Shown piece after piece: positions 17,867-26,260 of a stretch of 60,929 bases of DNA (position 1 is the first letter of the stretch; every line of letters starts with the position of its first letter). Where the stretch lies: positions 1 to 60,929 of the forward strand of contig CALJOM010000014.1 in NCBI GenBank assembly GCA_937981765.1, in the 5' to 3' direction. The stretch is from an uncultured Bacteroidales bacterium (GTDB lineage Bacteria; Bacteroidota; Bacteroidia; Bacteroidales; Salinivirgaceae). The notes under the pieces were generated by a model. The model saw only the letters and a list, made by a program, of their open reading frames with translations, searched no databases and had not been told where the DNA came from. A program made the position numbers and the translations under genes.

Positions 17867-19036
17867 TTAATAGGATGATAAAGGTTTGGCGTACATGGCT
17901 ACATCTTTGGCCGTTATTTTTTTGTCGGAAAGAATTATTAAGCGTTCTATTACATTTCTGAATTCTCTGATGTTTCCTGTCCAAGGTAATTTTTGTAGTT
18001 CTTCAATGGCATCCTGTGTAATGCTAACGGGAGGGTGTTTATATTCGCCGCAGATGGTTTCAATAAAATGTTGGGCCAACAGAGGGATGTCTTCTAATCG
18101 TTCCCGCAGTGGCGGAACGTGTATAATTATAACACTAAGACGGTGGTAGAGGTCTTCCCGGAATCGGGTTTCGGCAATTTCTTTCTGCATGTCTTTGTTG
18201 GTAGCGGCTATAATTCTAACGTCAACACTAATGTCTTTATCCGAGCCTACCCGTGTAATTTTGTTCTCTTGTAAGGCTCGGAGAACTTTGCTCTGGGCGC
18301 TTAGGCTCATATCTCCGATTTCATCAAGGAAGAGTGTACCACCGTGAGCTTGTTCGAACTTGCCTTTTCGTTGTTTAATAGCCGAGGTAAATGCTCCTTT
18401 TTCGTGTCCGAACAGTTCGCTTTCGATAAGTTCGGATGGTATTGCAGCGCAGTTTACTTCAACAAACGGGCCTTGCGATCGCTGACTGCCAAAGTGCAGA
18501 TGTCGTGCTACCAGCTCCTTCCCTGTTCCATTTTCGCCCGTTATTAAAACTCGTGCTTCCGTGGGGGCAACGCGGTTAATTAATTCTTTCACCCGGGTAA
18601 TTGCAGGGCTGTTTCCAACAATTTCCCAGTTGTGATTAATTTTCTTTTTCAGTTGTCGGGTTTCTTGGATTAGTTCCGATTTGTCCAATGCATTCCGTAT
18701 TGTAACCAATAATCGGTTTAAATCTAGGGGTTTGCCTATGTAATCGTATGCTCCTTTTTTTATAGCTTCCACTGCGGTTTCGATATTGCCATGACCGCTT
18801 ATCATAATTACCGGTGTGTCGGGTTTTTGGTTGAGAATGTTTTCAAGTAACTCAATTCCGTCCATGCCGGGCATTTTAATGTCGCATAAAATTACATCGT
18901 AATTGTTGTTGCTAATCAATTCCAAGGCTTCGTTACCGTCGGCGGCTAAACTGACACTGAAGTTTTCGTATTCAAGTATCTCCTTTAACGTGTTTCGAAT
19001 GCTTTGTTCGTCGTCAACTACCAGAATTTTTGTCAT
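17867..19036 (-). CDS. NtrC-type response regulator without C-terminal DNA-binding domain
   Basis: 389 residues: a receiver domain (VVDDEQS; phospho-Asp in VILCDIKMPGMDG near 52; Lys in GKPLDLN) followed by a sigma-54 AAA+ domain with Walker A GENGTGKE (near 168) and GTLFLDEIGDMS. Two oddities are visible. The sigma-54 contact loop reads GAFTSA, not GAFTGA. The protein stops at VAMYAKPLSSY just after the AAA+ lid, with no Fis-type helix-turn-helix. It may activate without specific DNA binding or act on another partner. The SiaC-like gene follows by 9 bases. No histidine kinase is adjacent. A TAACTTTG box precedes it. Confidence 0.9.
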   Translation of the reverse strand: MTKILVVDDEQSIRNTLKEILEYENFSVSLAADGNEALELISNNNYDVILCDIKMPGMDGIELLENILNQKPDTPVIMISGHGNIETAVEAIKKGAYDYIGKPLDLNRLLVTIRNALDKSELIQETRQLKKKINHNWEIVGNSPAITRVKELINRVAPTEARVLITGENGTGKELVARHLHFGSQRSQGPFVEVNCAAIPSELIESELFGHEKGAFTSAIKQRKGKFEQAHGGTLFLDEIGDMSLSAQSKVLRALQENKITRVGSDKDISVDVRIIAATNKDMQKEIAETRFREDLYHRLSVIIIHVPPLRERLEDIPLLAQHFIETICGEYKHPPVSITQDAIEELQKLPWTGNIREFRNVIERLIILSDKKITAKDVAMYAKPLSSY

Positions 19037-19060
19037 CGTAGCCCAAAAATTTTTTCTTCA

Positions 19061-19068
19061 CAAAGTTA
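19061..19068 (-). promoter_or_regulatory. promoter -7 box (TAACTTTG) for the regulator-SiaC operon
   Basis: The minus strand reads TAACTTTG 25 bases before the ATG at 19036, a good match to the Bacteroidota -7 box. Confidence 0.5.
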
Positions 19069-19123
19069 TGAAAAACTATTAAAAAACACATTTACTTTCA
19101 ATATCCCTTTTTGGTGTTTCGAC

Positions 19124-19501
19124 TTATTGATTGATTTTGCGAAAAAACTCTTTTGTCAATGCTTTTACTTCTTGATTAAACTTTTCATTGAGTTCTTCGT
19201 AGGCTTCGATTAGTCGGAGACCGTCCTCGGTCAGAAGTGTTTGCCCGCCACATTCGCCGCCCCGACTTTTAATAATAAGTGAAAATCCTAATTTTGATTC
19301 AAGTGTTTTTAATTTGCCCCACGCTTTCCGATAGCTTATGGAAAGATTTTGGGATGCTTTTTTAATTGATTTTTCTTTTCTGAGATGAATGAGAAGTTTA
19401 AAGTTTTCATCGTCTAAAACAATATCACCGTCAGCATTAATCATACTAACGGTGTATTGCAGAAATTTGTCGTAATATTTCGACCCCGGAGAACCGGCCA
19501 T
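19124..19501 (-). CDS. ModE-like winged-helix transcriptional regulator
   Basis: 125 residues matching the N-terminal DNA-binding half of ModE: ENFKLLIHLRKEKSIKKASQ, NLSISYRKAWGKLKTLESKL, then a Cys-containing GGECGGQTLLTEDGLRLI. There is no C-terminal molybdate-binding (TOBE) domain, which is common for stand-alone ModE-type regulators. No molybdate transporter or molybdopterin gene is nearby, so the target is unknown. It starts 9 bases after the ppnP stop, and a TATCTTTG box inside the end of ppnP may give it its own promoter. Confidence 0.8.
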   Translation of the reverse strand: MAGSPGSKYYDKFLQYTVSMINADGDIVLDDENFKLLIHLRKEKSIKKASQNLSISYRKAWGKLKTLESKLGFSLIIKSRGGECGGQTLLTEDGLRLIEAYEELNEKFNQEVKALTKEFFRKINQ

Positions 19502-19510
19502 AAGGAAAAG

Positions 19511-19792
19511 TTATTCGTAGATGCAAAGATAGGATGTTTCCACTTCAACTTTTACCTTAAACGATGAATTGGGGCCCACATAGAATTTTTCTCCAGCCTT
19601 GTATGTAACAAAGTTGGGTTCTCCGTTAATCTTTACGTGCATCTCTCCCATAACTACGCTCATCTGTTCCGCGGAGCTAGTTTTAAACTCATATTCGCCT
19701 GGAGCCATCACACCTACGGTGGCTTTTCCGTGGCCACTGCGGAAAGCAATTGATTTTACGTGGCCATTGTAGTACTCATTTGTGTTGAACAT
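19511..19792 (-). CDS. ppnP: pyrimidine/purine nucleoside phosphorylase
   Basis: Small cupin-like enzyme (DUF1255/YaiE family) that phosphorolyses several nucleosides. The ATG at 19792 gives 93 residues, close to the 94 of E. coli PpnP, whereas the longer frame to 19819 would overlap the TATCTTTG promoter box. Family features: MFNTNEYYNGHVKSIAF, GVMAPGEYEFKTSSAEQMSV, MGEMHVKINGE and FYVGPNSSFKVKV. The next gene on the strand is the ModE-like regulator. Confidence 0.93.
   Translation of the reverse strand: MFNTNEYYNGHVKSIAFRSGHGKATVGVMAPGEYEFKTSSAEQMSVVMGEMHVKINGEPNFVTYKAGEKFYVGPNSSFKVKVEVETSYLCIYE
19524..19531 (-). promoter_or_regulatory. possible internal promoter -7 box (TATCTTTG)
   Basis: The minus strand reads TATCTTTG within the last codons of ppnP, 23 bases before the ATG of the ModE-like gene. 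It could transcribe that gene separately. The box lies in coding sequence, so chance is possible. Confidence 0.35.
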
Positions 19793-19818
19793 AATTGCGC
19801 GTTTTGTGTTTCTTACCA

Positions 19819-19826
19819 CAAAGATA
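19819..19826 (-). promoter_or_regulatory. promoter -7 box (TATCTTTG) for ppnP
   Basis: The minus strand reads TATCTTTG 27 bases before the chosen ppnP ATG. It overlaps the alternative upstream ATG, which argues for the shorter protein. Confidence 0.55.
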
Positions 19827-19890
19827 ACATTTTTTCTAAAGTTTAAGTTTTTTTAACCTGAAATTTATAAACAATTAACACCATAGCATT

Positions 19891-21522
19891 ATGCCAAAAC
19901 TATTTAGTAATGTACCCAAAGCTTATAATGAGCCCACTAAAGATTATGCTCCGGGATCAACGGACAGGCTACTTCTAAAAAAGGCCCTGTCTGAATTAAA
20001 ATCAACCATGGTTGAGATTCCCATGTACATTAACGGGAACCCGGTTTATTCTGGCAATAAGGTGCGAATTTTTCCACCGCATGAAATTCAACATACGTTG
20101 GGATATTATCACAAGGGCGGTGAATCTCACGTGAAAATGGCTATCGATGCTGCTCTAAATGCAAAAGAGGCTTGGGAATCTATGGATTGGCGCGATAGAG
20201 CCGCCATTTTTTTAAAAGCCGCCTCGTTAATTAGTGGGAAATATCGCTACAAAATTGTGGCTGCTACCATGTTAGGGCAATCGAAAAGTGCTCATCAGGC
20301 CGAAATCGATGCGGGGAACGAATTGCCCGATTTTCTTCGTTATAATGTAGAATATCTTACGGATATTTATGAGTATCAACCCAAAAGTACAAACCATGAA
20401 TGGAACCGTATCCAACAGAGGGCTCTAGAGGGATTTGTATTTGCTCTTTCACCATTTAATTTTACGGCTATTGGTGGAAATCTTCCCACAGCTCCGGCCA
20501 TGGCGGGGAATACGGTTGTTTGGAAGGCTGCTGAAAAGCAAATTTATTCAGCGGCTATCATCATGGAAATTCTCATGGAAGCTGGTTTGCCTCCCGGTGT
20601 TATTAACCTTGTACACGTCTCTGGCCAAGATGCGGGAAGAATAATTTTCAACCACTCGGAGTTTGCTGGAATCCATTATACTGGTTCTACCGAAGTGTTT
20701 CAAACTATTTGGAAACAAATTGTTGGTAATATTGAACGTTTTAAGAGTTATCCAAGAATTGTAGGAGAAACGGGAGGGAAAAATTTTGTTCTGGCTCACG
20801 AATCTGCAGGTGTGGCTGAGGTGGTAACGGCAATCGTGCGGGGCGGATTTGAGTATCAGGGACAGAAATGCTCTGCAGCCAGCAGGATTTATTTGCCAAC
20901 AACGCTTTGGCCTGAGATTCAGTCGCTTTTGCTTGATCAGCTTTCACGAATCAAAATTGGTACGGTAGAAAATTTTAGCAATTTTATGAATGCCGTTATC
21001 GATGAAAAGGCCTTTGAAAAAATTGTTGGTTACATAGAAAAAGCTCGTAAGGCCGAAAGTTGCAAAATTATCTATGGTGGTGGATACAATAAGGAAACAG
21101 GTTATTTTATTGAACCTACGGTAATTCTTACAACCGATCCATACTACGAAACTATGCGTGAGGAAATTTTTGGCCCTGTGGTAACCATCTATCTCTACGA
21201 CCCCAATAAATATAATGAAGTTCTTGATTTGATTGACCGTACGGCGGTATATGGACTAACCGGTTCGCTCTTTGCCCGAGACCGCCACGTGATAGTTTCC
21301 ACAACCCACCGTCTTCGACATGCTGCCGGTAACTACTATATCAACGATAAACCTACCGGTGCGGTTGTGGGTAGACAACCGTTTGGTGGAGCCCGAGGTT
21401 CCGGAACAAACGACAAAGCAGGTGGTGCCATTAATCTTTATCGTTGGTTATCGCCGCGTACCATAAAAGAAAACTTTTTGCCTCCAACCGATTTTCAATA
21501 TCCTTTTATGCAGGAAGAATAA
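19891..21522 (+). CDS. pruA: L-glutamate gamma-semialdehyde (1-pyrroline-5-carboxylate) dehydrogenase
   Basis: 543-residue aldehyde dehydrogenase of the stand-alone P5CDH type, which oxidises glutamate semialdehyde to glutamate with NAD in proline catabolism. The catalytic Cys is at about 327 (FEYQGQKCSAASR) and the general-base Glu lies in VGETGGKNFV. NAD-binding segments include LSPFNFTAIGGNLPTAPAM and HYTGSTEVF. The C-terminal PFGGARGSGTNDKAGG stretch is typical of the mitochondrial-type P5CDH found in Bacteroidota. No proline dehydrogenase gene lies nearby. Upstream is the divergent ppnP promoter. Confidence 0.95.
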   Translation: MPKLFSNVPKAYNEPTKDYAPGSTDRLLLKKALSELKSTMVEIPMYINGNPVYSGNKVRIFPPHEIQHTLGYYHKGGESHVKMAIDAALNAKEAWESMDWRDRAAIFLKAASLISGKYRYKIVAATMLGQSKSAHQAEIDAGNELPDFLRYNVEYLTDIYEYQPKSTNHEWNRIQQRALEGFVFALSPFNFTAIGGNLPTAPAMAGNTVVWKAAEKQIYSAAIIMEILMEAGLPPGVINLVHVSGQDAGRIIFNHSEFAGIHYTGSTEVFQTIWKQIVGNIERFKSYPRIVGETGGKNFVLAHESAGVAEVVTAIVRGGFEYQGQKCSAASRIYLPTTLWPEIQSLLLDQLSRIKIGTVENFSNFMNAVIDEKAFEKIVGYIEKARKAESCKIIYGGGYNKETGYFIEPTVILTTDPYYETMREEIFGPVVTIYLYDPNKYNEVLDLIDRTAVYGLTGSLFARDRHVIVSTTHRLRHAAGNYYINDKPTGAVVGRQPFGGARGSGTNDKAGGAINLYRWLSPRTIKENFLPPTDFQYPFMQEE

Positions 21523-21594
21523 CGGTGGTTCTAAGCCATAACCGGGATGCAGAACCACCACTTCCTGTTTTTTTAACTATAAAATTTGAAAGTT

Positions 21595-21744
21595 ATGATC
21601 TTTATAAAACTCGTTCTGGTAGTTCTTGTACTTGTGGCAGTGGCTGTGATGGGACTGGCAATAAAACTCTTTCTGAAAAAGAATTCGCGTAGCATTTCCT
21701 GCGGATGTTGCCGAGGTTTCAACGGCTGCGGTTGTAAACAATAG
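21595..21744 (+). CDS. small Cys-rich single-pass membrane peptide
   Basis: 49-residue ORF: a hydrophobic helix (residues 2-27, IFIKLVLVVLVLVAVAVMGL), a short basic stretch (KKNSRS) and a Cys-rich tail, CGCCRGFNGCGCK, with five cysteines. It starts 72 bases after pruA and is followed by a strong terminator, so it is probably the last gene of the pruA transcript. Similar small membrane proteins with Cys-rich tails (for example FeoB-associated ones) may bind metal, but the function here is unknown. The ATG is preceded by an A-rich sequence typical of this genome. Confidence 0.7.
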   Translation: MIFIKLVLVVLVLVAVAVMGLAIKLFLKKNSRSISCGCCRGFNGCGCKQ

Positions 21745-21767
21745 GTGCTTGTTTTTTCATGCTTTAA

Positions 21768-21797
21768 AGGCTGCTCCTTTTTAAGGGCAGCCTTTTT
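21768..21797 (+). terminator. Rho-independent terminator
   Basis: Stem AGGCTGC (21768-21774) pairs with GCAGCCT (21787-21793), followed by a T run. It ends the pruA and small-peptide transcript. Confidence 0.85.
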
Positions 21798-21834
21798 ATT
21801 TGCAAAGGATTATTAGCTGTGAAAGAAACTAAAA

Positions 21835-21863
21835 TTGCATTTCAAAACGTTCTATTAACTTTG
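21835..21863 (+). promoter_or_regulatory. promoter for MORN-repeat gene
   Basis: TTG at 21835-21837, 18 bases, then TAACTTTG at 21856-21863. It lies 24 bases before the ATG at 21888. Confidence 0.6.
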
Positions 21864-21887
21864 CAAACTAATTAACTAAAATTCACT

Positions 21888-23654
21888 ATGATTCGGTCCG
21901 CAATTTTAAATTCAGTACTCGCGTTTTTCATTGTATCAACTTCACTGGGGCAGCCCAAAGAGGTGATTAACAAATGGGATAACGGTAATATTGCTTCACG
22001 TGGTTTTACTATCGATGGCTTTGAGGTTGGGAAATGGCAATATTTTGATCGTACCGGGATTTTGCTGCAAGAAATAGAATTCGATAAAGGAGTTGCCAAT
22101 GGTAAAATAATCTATTACTATCCAAACGGTCAGAAACAAAGCGAGGGAAACTTTGTGCTTGGCGTTCGGCAAGGAGAATTTCGGGAATGGTACGAAAACG
22201 GAATCCTTAAATATGAAGGACAATATGAATTAAATCGGGAAACAGGGGTGTGGAATTATTACTATCCTGACGGGAAAATATGGCGCCAGGAAGAATTTAT
22301 ACAAGGGAAATCTTTGCTACTAGCCTCCTTGTCACCCAAGGGAGACACCTTGGTATTCAATGGAAATGGGTATTACAAAGAATATTATCCAAACGGCAAT
22401 ATTAAAGAGGAAGGTGGTATTTTTGAGGGGCTTCCGTCAGGCGAATGGAAATATTATCATCGCTCTGGACAAATCCGCGAAAAAGGCATTTTCACACAAG
22501 GCCAGCGTACTGGGATGTGGGAAAGCTGGTATCCATCGGGCAGGAAGCGAGCTGTTTTTAATTACGAGAACGGATTTAACGAAGAATGGTTTGAAAGCGG
22601 CCAAAAAGCTTTTGAGGGGTATATTTTCAACGGAAAAAAAAATGGAGAGTGGAAATATTGGAGTGAGCAAGGAACCCTTCTACGGATAGAGCAGTATAAA
22701 GATGATAAATATCATGGCGACCTAATCATATACTTCCCCAATGGCAACGAAAAAAGCCATGTTTCTTTTGTAGAGGGTAAAATGCATGGGAAAGCAGTTT
22801 GGTACTTAGAGAATGGCCAAAAAGATATTGAGGGCGAATTTCGCGACAGCCTTCAGGATGGACACTGGATTTATTATCATCCTTCTGGCAATATAGGAAA
22901 CCAGGGGAGTTATAACCAAGGCCGAATGAATGGACAATGGACCTGGTATTACGAAAACGGACAAATTTGGAAATCCGGCTACTACGATAACGACACGCCC
23001 GTTGGACACTGGATTTATTATTATGAAGATGGCAAGAAATTTAAGGAAGGTTTTTTCAATTATGGCAAAGAACACGGTTTTTGGCAAACCTGGTACGAAA
23101 ATGGTCAACTCGACGTAAGCGGCTATTTTAATAACGGCCTAATGGATAGTTTGTGGATAGGTTTTTATGAAAATGGTACAAAACGCTACGAGGTTAATTA
23201 CAAACATAACGAACGACATGGCAAGGCCAACTATTGGTATCCAAACGGAAATCTAATGTCGGACGAAAATTATAAGATGGGGACACTCCATGGAGAGTTC
23301 AAGGCATTTTTACCAAATGGGAATATTCGCCTATGGGGATTTTATAACGAAGGGAAGCGCAACGGAAAATTTGTTTATTACGACGAGAAAAATCACAAAA
23401 TAGCTATTCGTGAAGAATTCTGGAAGAACGATATTCCCGAGGGACAATGGATATCAAGGTATCCTCATGGTTCAATCGAAAGCATACGAAACTATAAAAA
23501 CGGCAAACTTAATGGCAAAGGGCTGAATCTCGATCCAAACGGAACCGTTATTTTTGAAGCACAGTTTAAAAACGATAAAATAACGAAACTTGTAGTGGAT
23601 AACAAAAACCCACAAAAGTCATTGAAGAAACCTTATCCATACTACAAAAAATAA
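21888..23654 (+). CDS. secreted MORN_2-repeat protein
   Basis: 588 residues: a signal peptide (AILNSVLAFFIVSTSLGQ) followed by about two dozen tandem MORN-variant repeats of roughly 23 residues, of the type YYPNGQKQSEGNFVLGVRQG or WYENGQLDVSGYFNNGLMDS. These are the repeats found in YwqK-like proteins; they form beta-hairpin arrays. No enzymatic domain is visible. It is flanked by its own promoter and a terminator, so it is likely monocistronic. Possible roles are protein or lipid binding at the envelope; nothing in the sequence decides. The YwqK-antitoxin label often attached to such repeats is not supported by any neighbouring toxin. Confidence 0.85.
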   Translation: MIRSAILNSVLAFFIVSTSLGQPKEVINKWDNGNIASRGFTIDGFEVGKWQYFDRTGILLQEIEFDKGVANGKIIYYYPNGQKQSEGNFVLGVRQGEFREWYENGILKYEGQYELNRETGVWNYYYPDGKIWRQEEFIQGKSLLLASLSPKGDTLVFNGNGYYKEYYPNGNIKEEGGIFEGLPSGEWKYYHRSGQIREKGIFTQGQRTGMWESWYPSGRKRAVFNYENGFNEEWFESGQKAFEGYIFNGKKNGEWKYWSEQGTLLRIEQYKDDKYHGDLIIYFPNGNEKSHVSFVEGKMHGKAVWYLENGQKDIEGEFRDSLQDGHWIYYHPSGNIGNQGSYNQGRMNGQWTWYYENGQIWKSGYYDNDTPVGHWIYYYEDGKKFKEGFFNYGKEHGFWQTWYENGQLDVSGYFNNGLMDSLWIGFYENGTKRYEVNYKHNERHGKANYWYPNGNLMSDENYKMGTLHGEFKAFLPNGNIRLWGFYNEGKRNGKFVYYDEKNHKIAIREEFWKNDIPEGQWISRYPHGSIESIRNYKNGKLNGKGLNLDPNGTVIFEAQFKNDKITKLVVDNKNPQKSLKKPYPYYKK

Positions 23655-23656
23655 TT

Positions 23657-23682
23657 AAGGCCGGACTTTTCCGGCCTTTTTA
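23657..23682 (+). terminator. Rho-independent terminator
   Basis: Stem AAGGCCGG (23657-23664) pairs with CCGGCCTT (23671-23678), followed by a T run. It lies between the convergent MORN-repeat and chemoreceptor genes and may act in both directions. Confidence 0.85.
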
Positions 23683-23692
23683 ACACAGTAAT

Positions 23693-25576
23693 TTACTCAA
23701 CCGAGAACATATCGGCTATATCTTTCATTCGTTGGCTAGTGTTGGCAAAATCGTCAGCTTTAGACGAAAGTTGTTCTGATTGTCTGCTATTAACATTTGC
23801 CACCTCTTTCAACGCTACTATTGCCTGGCGAATCTGCTCCGAATTCTTAAGTTGGAGTTGTGTTGAGTCGGCTATCTGCTTAACCAGTTCGCCGGTTTTA
23901 ATTATTTCTGGCAAGAGTATTTGCAGCTTTTCTTGATTTTTGTTCGACGCATCAACACCTCCTTTCACAATTTCTACAATTTGAGCCGCAGCCTCGGCGC
24001 TTTTAACGGCTAATTTACGAACCTCGGCCGCTACTACTGAGAATCCTTTGCCATGTTCTCCTGCACGGGCGGCCTCTATGGCAGCGTTAAGGGCTAACAG
24101 ATTAGTTTGTGATGCTAACTCAGTAATTATTGCCACTTTTTCATTAATAAGTTGAACTTTATCGGCTGTTTCTTTTGCTAATGAAGTGCCTTCTTCTATA
24201 CCTGTCACCGCATTAAAAGCAATCTTTTGTGTAGATTCGGCATTGCGGTGGGTTTGATGTAGGTTTATAACAATCTCGTCAACCGAGCTACTTACTTTCT
24301 CCATAATGCTATTCATTTGTTGAACCACACGGCTTAAATCCCTTGATGATGCCAGTAATTCCTCATTAAAGGCGGAAATTGATAAGCTTTCGTCTTTCAG
24401 ATTAATTACCGTTTTTTTCAGATAATCAGCCATTTGTAGAAGGTTTTCTGCCAGAGTCTGGATTTCGTCGTTTGTTCTAATGTCTATCTCTCCCCTTAGG
24501 TCGCCTCGACTAATCCGATTGGAGAAGTGTAAAAGGTTTGAAATTCCACCATAAATGCTTCTTAAGATAAACCACACAACCACAGTTAAAAAAATCAGAG
24601 ATATCATACCAACAATCACCGTTGTGTGTATCATACTTTTCGATTTGGCCATAACCGTTTCTAGGGGAACTAACACACCTATTGCCCAAGGGGTGATGGT
24701 TTTGCCAATTTTAATTGGAGTAAATACTACAAATAGCTCTTCTCCTGTGTACGTATGGTATGCCGAGAAAGAAAATTCCTCTCCTCGTTCAATTCTTTTA
24801 TCCAGTTGAAATTCTTTCGTTTCATCGGGATTTACGTCCTGAAATCGTTTCCCTATGATAGAATCCTCCGGGTGTGAAACGTATATACCTGTATTACTAA
24901 CCAGAAACGCATAACCTTTTCCGAATGGTTTAAAGGTAGATATCAGATTATGAATGTCCTTAAGCGCAATATCAATAGCAGCAATACCCATAAAGTTCCC
25001 GTCTTTTAGAATCGGACACCCAAACGAAGTTTCCAGAATACTATCTTTGCCTTGGTATGCCGCCCAGTATGGCTCAAAAATGGCTTCTTGCCGTGAATCC
25101 ATTATATGATGATAATTAGTACGCTTCCGAATGCCGGTTGTGTCTCTAAAAATTTTGTAATGTTCAATTGTTCCTCTGGCTCTGTGATACGTATAAGTAA
25201 CACGTCCCGGACGTTTCCCCCACCAGTTGGTGTAATGCTCCAATTGCCACGACATCCAAACTGCCATGTAATTAGGATTTTCAATCAATGTGTTTTCAAG
25301 AATGGAAGTAAACAAGGTTTCCCTTGTGGATTCATCCAGCAAATAGAATTTCTTAAAAGCATCAGCTAGCCCACGGGTTCTACCTAAATCTTCATTAAAA
25401 ATAGCTTCAACCTTTTGAGCGTAAAGGCGATTTTGTTCGATTACTATGTTTTTTGCATCCTCGTGACTTTGTGCAATTATTTCAGTCAATAAGTACCCAA
25501 ATGTAATACCGAATGCCGCAATCGAAATTAAGACTACTGTACCTATAAGTTTTACACGAATGGAATTAATTTTCAT
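23693..25576 (-). CDS. methyl-accepting chemotaxis protein with Cache sensor
   Basis: 627-residue chemoreceptor. TM1 is near residues 10-33, then a large periplasmic sensor with a Cache-type pattern ([40 protein letters not shown]). TM2 is near 320-342, followed by HAMP ([13 protein letters not shown]) and the signalling hairpin with the highly conserved tip [20 protein letters not shown] and [20 protein letters not shown]. No C-terminal CheR-docking pentapeptide is seen (ends MFSVE). No che genes lie in the window. It has a well-formed promoter upstream. Confidence 0.93.
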   Translation of the reverse strand: MKINSIRVKLIGTVVLISIAAFGITFGYLLTEIIAQSHEDAKNIVIEQNRLYAQKVEAIFNEDLGRTRGLADAFKKFYLLDESTRETLFTSILENTLIENPNYMAVWMSWQLEHYTNWWGKRPGRVTYTYHRARGTIEHYKIFRDTTGIRKRTNYHHIMDSRQEAIFEPYWAAYQGKDSILETSFGCPILKDGNFMGIAAIDIALKDIHNLISTFKPFGKGYAFLVSNTGIYVSHPEDSIIGKRFQDVNPDETKEFQLDKRIERGEEFSFSAYHTYTGEELFVVFTPIKIGKTITPWAIGVLVPLETVMAKSKSMIHTTVIVGMISLIFLTVVVWFILRSIYGGISNLLHFSNRISRGDLRGEIDIRTNDEIQTLAENLLQMADYLKKTVINLKDESLSISAFNEELLASSRDLSRVVQQMNSIMEKVSSSVDEIVINLHQTHRNAESTQKIAFNAVTGIEEGTSLAKETADKVQLINEKVAIITELASQTNLLALNAAIEAARAGEHGKGFSVVAAEVRKLAVKSAEAAAQIVEIVKGGVDASNKNQEKLQILLPEIIKTGELVKQIADSTQLQLKNSEQIRQAIVALKEVANVNSRQSEQLSSKADDFANTSQRMKDIADMFSVE

Positions 25577-25613
25577 ACCTGCGATATATCTGGTTAGTTG
25601 TTAAATTCAAATT

Positions 25614-25644
25614 CAAACTTAAAAAAATATTTCCAACGAACAAA
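25614..25644 (-). promoter_or_regulatory. promoter for Cache chemoreceptor gene
   Basis: On the minus strand TTTG (25644-25641) is followed after 19 bases by TAAGTTTG (25621-25614), a full Bacteroidota-type promoter 38 bases before the ATG. Confidence 0.65.
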
Positions 25645-25717
25645 GAATCATTAGGCATGAAAATAATATAAAGGTGATAAATTAATCGAAATAAGCCGGT
25701 AAATAAAAACATTTTCG

Positions 25718-25725
25718 TAGTTTTG
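25718..25725 (+). promoter_or_regulatory. possible promoter -7 box (TAGTTTTG)
   Basis: TAGTTTTG lies 23 bases before the cyclophilin ATG at 25749. No clear -33 element. Confidence 0.4.
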
Positions 25726-25748
25726 TTCCGGGTTTAAAATTTACGTCA

Positions 25749-26219
25749 ATGAATCCAATGGTAGAAATTTATACTCCACACGGGGTAATGATAGCCGAAC
25801 TGTTTATGGACGATGCTCCGGGAACAGTCCAAAATTTTTTGAAATTAGTTCGTGAAAAGTTTTACGATGGATTGCGATTTCATCGTGTAATTCCTGAGTT
25901 TGTGGTTCAGGGCGGATGTCCGTTCAGTAAAAACCCATCCGATCCTCGCATCGGAACCGGAGGCCCTGGATATTCGATTCTTTGCGAAACAGCAGGTACT
26001 AAGCAGTTTCACGACAGAGGCGTGTTAAGCATGGCTAATGCAGGTAGAAATACTGGTGGTTCACAGTTTTTCATCTGCCATAACCGTAAAAACACTGCCC
26101 ATCTCGACGGAGTTCATACCGTTTTTGGGAAGATTGTTCAGGGAATTGATATCGTGGATAAAATTCGAAAGAACGACCTCATAGAGAAAATTGTAATTGT
26201 TCAAAATACAGAGAAATAA
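25749..26219 (+). CDS. cyclophilin-type peptidylprolyl isomerase
   Basis: 156-residue cyclophilin without a signal peptide, so probably cytoplasmic. The fold is clear: AELFMDDAPGTVQNF, FYDGLRFHRVIPEFVVQGGC (catalytic Arg in FHRV), GVLSMANAGRNTGGSQFFIC and LDGVHTVFGKIVQGIDIVDK. The residue that would be the human cyclophilin A Trp121 is His or Leu, as in many bacterial forms. The next gene, 41 bases downstream, is an FKBP-type isomerase, so two unrelated prolyl isomerases form one transcript. Confidence 0.94.
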   Translation: MNPMVEIYTPHGVMIAELFMDDAPGTVQNFLKLVREKFYDGLRFHRVIPEFVVQGGCPFSKNPSDPRIGTGGPGYSILCETAGTKQFHDRGVLSMANAGRNTGGSQFFICHNRKNTAHLDGVHTVFGKIVQGIDIVDKIRKNDLIEKIVIVQNTEK

Positions 26220-26260
26220 GTCACAAAGAAACCGAAGTTTAAACCGTAAAAACTAGAGAA

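Noticed and set aside
21444..21692. 82-codon ORF overlapping the end of pruA
   Set aside because: Different frame from both pruA and the Cys-rich peptide, with no domain character; a shadow frame.
21888..23654. YwqK-type antitoxin function for the MORN protein
   Set aside because: No toxin gene is adjacent, and the protein is secreted and far longer; the label comes only from repeat similarity.
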